DNA of 19,861 bases from Deltaproteobacteria bacterium (GTDB lineage Bacteria > Desulfobacterota > Desulfobacteria > Desulfobacterales > JAFDCJ01): the NCBI GenBank assembly GCA_024277475.1, contig JAJRVC010000491.1, forward strand, positions 1 to 19,861, given 5' to 3'. Shown here in pieces: positions 14,538 to 19,861 of the stretch (positions within the stretch are counted from its first letter, which is position 1; each line of letters opens with the position of its first letter). The notes below the pieces were generated by a model, which saw nothing but the letters and a program-made list of their open reading frames with translations, made no database searches and was not told where the DNA came from. Made by a program: the position numbers and the translations under genes.

Positions 14538-15605
14538 ATGGACGATCCAAACGAAAATAGTACCCCTATCAGTGATTCCAAAGTCCCGGCGCTGTGGGGC
14601 TGGCCCACATACCTGAGTATAGCCATTGCTGTTGTCATTTTAATTTTCGCAGCCACGATGGTAGATCTTGGAAAAATCTGGTACGAAATCACCGCTTGTG
14701 ACAAACGGTTTATCGTGCTTGGGGCATTGGCGCATTATGCGACCTATATTGTACGCGGCGTGCGCTGGCGGCGATGCTTGATCCATCTGCCCGTCAAAGC
14801 AGGAAACGCCAAATTCGCATTACTGGTATTTTTTTATAATTTTGTGGACAATCTGGTACCGGCGAAACTGGGCGATGTGTACGCCGCCCATCTGGCCCGT
14901 ATTAATTTCAGAATTCGACGTTCAGCTGCCCTGGGCTCCATCGTGTTTCTACGCATGATTGATGCCTGGATTATACTGATGCTGGCATCGTTGGCATCCT
15001 GGATATTGTTTTCGGACCGGCTTCCCCCGGCGGTCACCTGGAGTCTGATCGGTGGAGGCATTATTGCCGTGGGGGCCACCTCCATCATGCTGGTATTATT
15101 TTTATTCAAAAAAAAGCTTCCCGGCTGGATACCGGTAAAAATTCAAGAGATGATTTATGCATTTCAAACCGGCATGTGGCCCAGGCCTAAAGAAATAATC
15201 CCGATTACGCTTTTAACGGCCGTTATCTGGGCACTGGAGACTGCCTGGATTTTCTCACTGACGCTGGCCTTCGGTTTGCGCATTGGTTCTACCGAAGCAA
15301 TTTTTCTGACCATGATACCGCTGCTGGCATCGGCGTTTCCGATCACGCCGTCCGGAGCAGGCGTAGTGGAAATCACTCTCTTCAGCTGTCTGCGCGTGGT
15401 AGGACTATCAATGCCGATAGCCGGATCGTTGACAGTGGTCAACCGTTTTATTGACTACTGGCTCCATATCGCTTTGGGTGTACTGATCTGGGCCACCCGG
15501 CGACTGATCGGACTGCGCACCTGGCGTGACGTGCCGCTGAAGGAATTTAAAAATACAGATTCGGCTGAAATATCCGCCGGCCGGGAGATGGTACATGGAA
15601 ATTAA
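14538..15605 (+). CDS. Flippase-like / lysylphosphatidylglycerol synthase-type transmembrane protein (UPF0104)
   Basis: A 355-residue polytopic membrane protein with about eight hydrophobic segments. Family signatures are YIVRGVRWRRCL, the FFYNFVDNLVPAKLGDVYAAHL segment (an N/P-x-R/K-x-G-D element), and the late FPITPSGAGVVEITLF segment with a following VNRFIDYW. These mark the MprF membrane-domain/AglD-like superfamily (UPF0104), associated with moving lipid-linked molecules across the membrane. ATG 14538 lies one base after the stop of the glycosyltransferase gene, so they are one transcription unit and probably translationally coupled. It plausibly delivers or flips a lipid-linked substrate for the ArnT-like enzyme. 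The soluble synthetase domain of MprF is absent. Confidence 0.85.
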   Translation: MDDPNENSTPISDSKVPALWGWPTYLSIAIAVVILIFAATMVDLGKIWYEITACDKRFIVLGALAHYATYIVRGVRWRRCLIHLPVKAGNAKFALLVFFYNFVDNLVPAKLGDVYAAHLARINFRIRRSAALGSIVFLRMIDAWIILMLASLASWILFSDRLPPAVTWSLIGGGIIAVGATSIMLVLFLFKKKLPGWIPVKIQEMIYAFQTGMWPRPKEIIPITLLTAVIWALETAWIFSLTLAFGLRIGSTEAIFLTMIPLLASAFPITPSGAGVVEITLFSCLRVVGLSMPIAGSLTVVNRFIDYWLHIALGVLIWATRRLIGLRTWRDVPLKEFKNTDSAEISAGREMVHGN

Positions 15606-15738
15606 GTTCGTTATTTTATCCCCCCAAAGACGGATCTTCGACATTCCATGTGGTTTTCCAGCACGGATAGCTCCCAAAAACACTGAATTTGAAAAGAATG
15701 TAGCAATTTCGAAATATTAGCAAATCACCAATGAACCT

Positions 15739-15758
15739 CCCCGCGGCAAGCCGCGGGG
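15739..15758. repeat. GC-rich REP-like hairpin
   Basis: CCCCGCGG (15739-15746), loop CAAG and CCGCGGGG (15751-15758) form a perfect 8-bp stem. It is embedded in much more AT-rich DNA between the flippase-like gene and the aminotransferase gene. No T-run follows. It resembles REP-type palindromic units; only one copy is present in this window. Confidence 0.6.
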
Positions 15759-15840
15759 TATCGTTCAAATGTTTTTGTCCATTTTGCAGCAGCAAGCTCA
15801 GGGGAATTAAACCCCAAAAGAGATTAAAAGGAACAGCCTC

Positions 15841-17103
15841 ATGGCACTTATCGGCTCCGTACCTCGAAGATGTGTGAATCTTCCACCGGGAAGTTTAAGA
15901 ACACTGGTCAGCTCCGTTTTAGGCAAGAAAGTGCAACAGGGACCGGCCATCGGAGAATTCTACACTAAATTTGCCCAATGGCTGGGGGTGTCCCATGTGT
16001 TGGGAGCAGCTTCCGGCCGATCGGCGTTTCAGCTGGCACTGGAAGCACTGGATCTGGAAAAGGGCGCGGAAATCATTTTTCCGGCGTTTACCTTTCCGGT
16101 GATTCCCCTGGTTGCGAAACTGCTCGGGTATCAACCGGTATTCTGCGATGTTGATCCGCGGACTTACAATTCCGGTCCCGAGCATGTTGAGCCAAAAATA
16201 ACCGCTAAGACCGGCGCCGTTCTGGCGACCCACCTTTTCGGCCAGCCCTGTCCCATCCGTGAACTGGCGGATCTGACCCGTCAAAGAAATATTCGTCTGT
16301 TGGAAGACTGTGCCCATGCCTGCGGTGTCCGGGTCGAAGGGCAACCGGTCGGCACTTTCGGAGACATCGGCGTATTCAGTTTTGCCGAGGGTAAAAACAT
16401 GCCCTGCTTCGGCGGGGGAGCGATTGCCGGCTCCGATGGTGAGATTGCGCAAAGAGCCGGCGAAATACTGTCCAGGGCCCCCATACCGACAAATAGCGCC
16501 ATCACCCAAAATGCCTTTTCGATCTGGCTGAAATGGCTGCTGACCCGGCCTCTTATTTTTGGCATGACTGCGTATCCGGCCCTGCGCCTGAAACTTTTTC
16601 TGGGGCAACCGCTGATGGACTCTGCCGTTGGAGATGAAATGCTCGAAAATTTTAAGAAATCAATCCCGCGCATCCATCGTTTGTCCAATCTACAGGCGGC
16701 TGTCGGATTGCTGCAACTCAAGCATATCGATGAATTTAACGAAGGCGCGCGGCGCAATGCCCGCATCCTGACGGAAAAACTGGATGAAGTTCCGGGGATT
16801 GAAGTTCCAAATGCAGACGGGGGCGACCACATTTACGTCTACTATCCCTTGAAGGTGGAGCCCGCTAAACGCGATGACCTGCGCCATTATCTCCTGAAGC
16901 ATGGTTTTGATTCAAAAACCTCTGATATGTCCGATTGTACCTTACTTAACGCTTTCAAAGATACAAAACGACTCGAAAACAATCAAAGCACATCCCGTGA
17001 GGCTTCCATTCTCGAGATTTGCGTGTATCCGGTGATCACCCGGGACAAAATGCGCCGGCTTGCCAAGGTCATCCGCACCTGGGCAGGGTTGTCGGAAAGA
17101 TAA
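15841..17103 (+). CDS. DegT/DnrJ/EryC1/StrS-family PLP-dependent aminotransferase
   Basis: A 420-residue cytoplasmic enzyme with the fold type I layout of sugar aminotransferases (ArnB, PseC, perosamine synthase relatives). Early AASGRSAFQLALEAL (56-70) binds the cofactor phosphate; FPAFTFPVIP (80-89) and VFCDVDPRTYN (100-110) follow. LLEDCAHACG (153-162, D156) contacts the pyridine ring. Catalytic K185 lies in VFSFAEGKNMPCFGGG, where relatives usually have F-S-F-H-x-x-K and G-E-G-G. A hydrophobic stretch at about 224-250 (WLKWLLTRPLIFGM...) is unusual for the family and may contact the membrane. AAAGGAACAG precedes the start. It follows the glycosyltransferase and flippase-like genes after 235 bases and could supply the amino sugar they use. 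The substrate is unknown. Confidence 0.88.
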   Translation: MALIGSVPRRCVNLPPGSLRTLVSSVLGKKVQQGPAIGEFYTKFAQWLGVSHVLGAASGRSAFQLALEALDLEKGAEIIFPAFTFPVIPLVAKLLGYQPVFCDVDPRTYNSGPEHVEPKITAKTGAVLATHLFGQPCPIRELADLTRQRNIRLLEDCAHACGVRVEGQPVGTFGDIGVFSFAEGKNMPCFGGGAIAGSDGEIAQRAGEILSRAPIPTNSAITQNAFSIWLKWLLTRPLIFGMTAYPALRLKLFLGQPLMDSAVGDEMLENFKKSIPRIHRLSNLQAAVGLLQLKHIDEFNEGARRNARILTEKLDEVPGIEVPNADGGDHIYVYYPLKVEPAKRDDLRHYLLKHGFDSKTSDMSDCTLLNAFKDTKRLENNQSTSREASILEICVYPVITRDKMRRLAKVIRTWAGLSER

Positions 17104-17111
17104 TTTCGCAG

Positions 17112-17147
17112 TTTTCAGGTGGCCGCGGCGGCGCTGACACCTGAAAA
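17112..17147. terminator. Hairpin after the aminotransferase gene, possible terminator
   Basis: TTTTCAGGTG (17112-17121) and CACCTGAAAA (17138-17147) form a perfect 10-bp stem around a GC-rich 16-base loop. The sequence then runs tttcagtttctt, only partly T-rich. It begins nine bases after the stop at 17103, a normal place for a terminator. Confidence 0.5.
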
Positions 17148-17225
17148 TTTCAGTTTCTTATCAGCATGTTCACTGAAAAACGGCCTAAGGGTTTAACCTT
17201 ACAGAAAGAATTGGTATCAGCATAA

Positions 17226-17903
17226 ATGGCAACTTTAAAAAATATCAGCATAAATTTAAGCCTGGATAAGGTTCGAAGAAAACTCCACATGAGGCCGGAC
17301 AGCAATTTGGATCAGGTCCGGCATCTCGTCGAAACCGTGCAGCAACTCATTAAGCCTAAAGCAGTTTATACGGTCTGCTATATTGAAGAAAAGTCGAAAG
17401 ACAGCGTCAACGTCGGAGGAGTGCGTTTGCACAGCCGGGTTTTGCGGAAAAATTTAGACGGGGTGGAAAGAATTTTTCCCTATGTCATCAGCCTTGGCAG
17501 CAAATTGGGTGAGAAACAAAACGCCTGCGGCGATCTTTTAGAAAATTATTACCTGGATTCCATCGGCAACCTTGCTCTCAATGCGGTCCGAAAACAGTTA
17601 AAAAAACACTTGCAGTCTGAATTTGCCCTGGAAAAAATGTCCTCCATGGCCCCGGGATCATTGTCGGATTGGCCCATTGAAGAGCAGGGACCCTTGTTTA
17701 AGTTACTCGGAGACGTGGAAGCTTCCATCGGCGTGAAATTGACCCACAGCCTTTTGATGATTCCGGCCAAATCTATTTCCGGTTTCTATTTCCCGACGGA
17801 AGTGTCCTTTTATAGCTGCCAACTGTGCCCCAGAAAAAGGTGCGAATCCAGAAAAGCAAAATATGATGAAACGCTGGCCGGTGAGTATGGGATCAAGAAA
17901 TAG
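17226..17903 (+). CDS. Stand-alone MetH-type AdoMet activation domain protein (corrinoid reactivation)
   Basis: A 225-residue soluble protein. Residues about 140-195 match the AdoMet-binding activation domain of B12-dependent methionine synthase: MAPGSLSDWPIEEQGPLFKL (141-160), IGVKLTHSLLMIPAKSISGF (168-187) and YFP. In MetH this domain uses AdoMet to re-methylate oxidised cob(II)alamin. Here it is free of the rest of MetH. Family members in anaerobes often use PGSL in place of the MetH R-x-x-x-G-Y, as seen here. The C-terminus adds C198-x2-C201-x4-C206, a possible metal or Fe-S site. AGAAAGAA lies upstream. A role in activating MetH or the corrinoid methyltransferase 11 kb upstream is plausible but inferred. 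Confidence 0.8.
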   Translation: MATLKNISINLSLDKVRRKLHMRPDSNLDQVRHLVETVQQLIKPKAVYTVCYIEEKSKDSVNVGGVRLHSRVLRKNLDGVERIFPYVISLGSKLGEKQNACGDLLENYYLDSIGNLALNAVRKQLKKHLQSEFALEKMSSMAPGSLSDWPIEEQGPLFKLLGDVEASIGVKLTHSLLMIPAKSISGFYFPTEVSFYSCQLCPRKRCESRKAKYDETLAGEYGIKK

Positions 17904-17998
17904 AGCTGACCCTAATGTTAGGGTTGGTTGAGTTATGATTGTTAAAGCTGTTTTTCACCGCAGACAAATCAAAATTTTCCTGTATAACCGGATCGGCG

Positions 17999-19270
17999 AT
18001 GAACAATATTTCGGCACCAAAAACCAGACCGGATGACACGGCTCGCCGCTGGTTAATATTAGCGATTTCCACATCCCTTTTTTTTATTTCCCAGTTTTAT
18101 CGGGTTTCCAGCGCTGTTATTGCTCCTATGCTGATTCAGGATCTTTCCCTGGATACCGAGAGTCTTGGTTTAATTTCAGCCTCTTTTTTTTATGCGTTTG
18201 CCCTCACCCAGATACCGATCAGCCTCTTCCTGGACAAAATAGGGCCAAGAATCTTGATGACGGTGCTTTCCGCCATCGGTATCCTGGGCGCCGCTGTTTT
18301 CTCTTTGGCCGATTCCCTGGTGCTGGGTGTGACGGGTCGTGTCCTGCTGGGGGCAGGCATGGCCTGCAATTTAATGGGAACTTTCAAGCTGCTGACCCTG
18401 TGGTTCAGCCCCAGAAAGTTTGCCGTCCTCATGGGGGTTGTTGTTGCCTGCGGCTCGGTCGGAAATATGGTGGCAACAACCCCCCTGGTAGTATTGGTTG
18501 AGAACATCGGCTGGCGGGCCGGCTTTCAACTCATTGCAGTCATCCATTTTCTTCTGACCCTGGTATTTTATGTCGTCGTTTGCGACCCGCCGGCAAATTC
18601 GCCGGGCAACCGGGACCGCGGGTCCTCGATGAGCCTGCATGGCGTTTTTAGCAATATCCAATTGCTATTTAAACAAAAAGATTACTGGATCATATCATTC
18701 AGCACTCTTGTCCGCTACGGGGTCTTTGCCGCCTTCCAGGCCCTTTGGGCGGGACCCTTTCTGATGGAAGTGATGGGGTATTCCGCTCTGACCACCGGCA
18801 ATCTGATCCTGCTTTTGAATTTTGGCATGATCCTGGGAGCCCCGTGCTGGGGAATTCTTTCCGACAGGCTGTTTAGAACCCACAAAAAGGTCGTCATTGG
18901 CGGTCTAATCGGCATTGCGCTGACCATCATCATTTTGACGGTAATCCCGGCTGGAATACACCTTGCAATTTTAGCCTCGCTTTTCTTCTGCTTCGGCTTT
19001 TTCAACGCCGCCGGCTTGTTGATGTATCCCCATATAAAAGAGATGGTACCGCTTGAGATGGCCGGTGTGGCAATGACCGGCATCAACTTTTTTAATATGA
19101 TCGGACCGGCAGTTTTTCTGCAGGGCCTGGGAAGCCTCATGCAAACCCTTTATCCTGATGCTTCCCGCGGACCGCAAGCCTTTAATGCCGCTTTCATCGT
19201 CTGCTTGGTATGTCTGCTGCTGGTATCGGCGCTGTATCTTTTAACAAATGAGAACCGTCTAGATCGTTAA
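17999..19270 (+). CDS. Major facilitator superfamily transporter
   Basis: A 423-residue, 12-segment secondary transporter. The N-terminal half carries SSAVIAPMLIQDLSL (after helix 1), the loop 2-3 element SLFLDKIGPR corresponding to the MFS G-x-x-x-D-R-x-G-R/K motif, and GRVLLGAGMACNLMG in helix 4. The second half repeats the pattern with GILSDRLFRTHKKVVIGG. TTG 17939 would add 20 polar residues through a short inverted repeat, so ATG 17999 is taken, though its ribosome binding site is weak. It is followed by a strong terminator. It may be co-transcribed with the activation-domain gene 95 bases upstream. The substrate and direction of transport are not evident. Confidence 0.88.
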   Translation: MNNISAPKTRPDDTARRWLILAISTSLFFISQFYRVSSAVIAPMLIQDLSLDTESLGLISASFFYAFALTQIPISLFLDKIGPRILMTVLSAIGILGAAVFSLADSLVLGVTGRVLLGAGMACNLMGTFKLLTLWFSPRKFAVLMGVVVACGSVGNMVATTPLVVLVENIGWRAGFQLIAVIHFLLTLVFYVVVCDPPANSPGNRDRGSSMSLHGVFSNIQLLFKQKDYWIISFSTLVRYGVFAAFQALWAGPFLMEVMGYSALTTGNLILLLNFGMILGAPCWGILSDRLFRTHKKVVIGGLIGIALTIIILTVIPAGIHLAILASLFFCFGFFNAAGLLMYPHIKEMVPLEMAGVAMTGINFFNMIGPAVFLQGLGSLMQTLYPDASRGPQAFNAAFIVCLVCLLLVSALYLLTNENRLDR

Positions 19271-19380
19271 ACCTGATCAATTGGTTTAATGGTTGAAAAG
19301 GTTTTGTATGCTACATTTGTATTAAGATGATGAATAAATCTTGAATATAAAAGAGTAAAAAATGGTTCAGCCAGATTAAA

Positions 19381-19416
19381 AATCCCGGCTCTCAAATGCG
19401 AGGCCGGGATTTTTTT
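19381..19416 (+). terminator. Strong intrinsic terminator after the MFS gene
   Basis: AATCCCGGC (19381-19389) pairs with GCCGGGATT (19403-19411) and CTC (19391-19393) with GAG (19400-19402), around a 6-base loop. It is followed by a run of seven T (19410-19416). An A-run precedes the left arm, so it could also stop transcription arriving on the - strand. The interval 19271-19380 shows nothing else. Confidence 0.9.
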
Positions 19417-19443
19417 AATAAATAACTATGAATAAGTGTAATA

Positions 19444-19557
19444 AATAAGCCCAGGCGCAAAATCAGCCGATAGTGGAAGTTTCGGCAAAAAGAGGTCGAT
19501 GAGTGGATACGAAGCGGCGGTGACGCAGAAGAACACAAAGCCGGGGCCAGGAAGTGA
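19444..19557 (+). pseudogene. Remnant of an excisionase-type helix-turn-helix protein
   Basis: The frame reads KPRRKISR, then an in-frame TAG at 19471-19473, then WKFRQKEVDEWIRSGGDAEE, ending AGARK at TGA 19555-19557. The pattern R-K-I-S-R-x-W-K-F-R-x-x-E-V-D-E-W-I-R-S-G-G is the wing and C-terminal helix of MerR/excisionase-like DNA-binding domains (HTH_17). The first helix-turn-helix part is missing upstream, where stop codons occur in frame near the terminator. The stop falls between two consensus residues, so this is a decayed, truncated copy. Such genes often precede type I restriction genes or ride on mobile elements. Confidence 0.6.
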
Positions 19558-19861
19558 TAGGGAGAAATGAGTGCGATGAATCTGTTCTATATCAAAGGCG
19601 ATAGCGCTCAGGATCTCGAGGGTGGACAAAATCGGGAATGGCCGGAAATGATCAGGCGCCAGAATCAGAGGAGATGCTGCGTATGACAGTATCCAGCCTT
19701 GGGACATCCGGCATCTGGGATAAGCAGGAGCAGGCCACCGCCGCCACGGGAAAGCCTTTGGGGGTAGTGATCCCGAACTGGTTGAAGGAGATATTTCCCG
19801 GATCATTGTCAAATGTCCTGATTTTGAGACACGTCAAGCGGACCCGACTGAGTTGCGGCCA
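19558..19861 (+). other. Unassigned, probably decaying DNA at the right edge
   Basis: A short frame 19567-19686 (39 residues, MSAMNLFYIKGDSAQDLEGG, continuing to CCV) follows a good ribosome binding site (GGGAGAA), but matches nothing I recognise. Beyond it, another frame gives SDPELVEGDISRIIVKCPDF to the edge without a start. Frames switch within short distances, as in degenerate sequence. No confident gene can be named. Confidence 0.25.

Noticed and set aside
17909..17924. A short inverted repeat (ACCCTAA/TTAGGGT) between the activation-domain gene and the MFS gene as a terminator.
   Set aside because: The stem is short with a 2-base centre and no T-run follows, so read-through is likely.
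19426..19812. A 128-residue open frame on the - strand at the right edge.
   Set aside because: It is rich in Pro and Ser with no recognisable domain or ribosome binding site, and it lies antisense to the excisionase-like remnant.

Overview
The window reads as a chromosomal segment of an anaerobic, Gram-negative bacterium, most likely a Desulfobacterota (sulfate-reducer type) genome. This is an inference: the base composition is near balanced, and branched-chain-type ABC and TRAP importers for small organic solutes occur beside a corrinoid-dependent methyltransferase and a stand-alone B12 reactivation domain. No rRNA, tRNA, CRISPR array or intact transposase was seen.

Region 1 (1-6388, + strand) is a catabolic operon. 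It begins with the 3' end of what is probably a periplasmic binding protein and a terminator-like hairpin. Then come livH-livM-livG-livF-type ABC genes with short or overlapping junctions, a 591-residue fusion of a URO-D/MtaA-type methyltransferase to a corrinoid-binding domain (the CmuA domain order), and a DUF1638 protein. The simplest reading is that the ABC system imports a methylated or methoxylated compound and the fusion protein strips its methyl group onto cobalamin. The substrate cannot be read from the sequence.

Region 2 (6389-7991) has a FadR-type GntR regulator with a clear sigma70 promoter and a TGGT-N3-ACCA operator-like palindrome. Immediately downstream is an overlooked relic of a second corrinoid-binding domain with in-frame stops. 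On the opposite strand lies an unannotated 39-residue single-span membrane protein with a strong ribosome binding site.

Region 3 (7992-12795) is a TRAP transporter operon on the - strand (dctP, terminator, dctQ-dctM, then a small membrane protein). It is divergent from an IclR-family regulator. The gap between them carries a 23-bp palindrome whose left half recurs at the regulator's own start.

Region 4 (12938-17103, + strand) looks like envelope glycan or lipid modification: an ArnT-like lipid-sugar glycosyltransferase, a flippase-like/LPG-synthase-type integral membrane protein, and a DegT/ArnB-family PLP aminotransferase. A REP-like GC-rich hairpin precedes the last gene.

Region 5 (17226-19861) has a stand-alone MetH-type AdoMet activation domain protein, an MFS transporter and a strong terminator. 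It ends in decayed DNA containing the tail of an excisionase-type helix-turn-helix gene interrupted by a stop.
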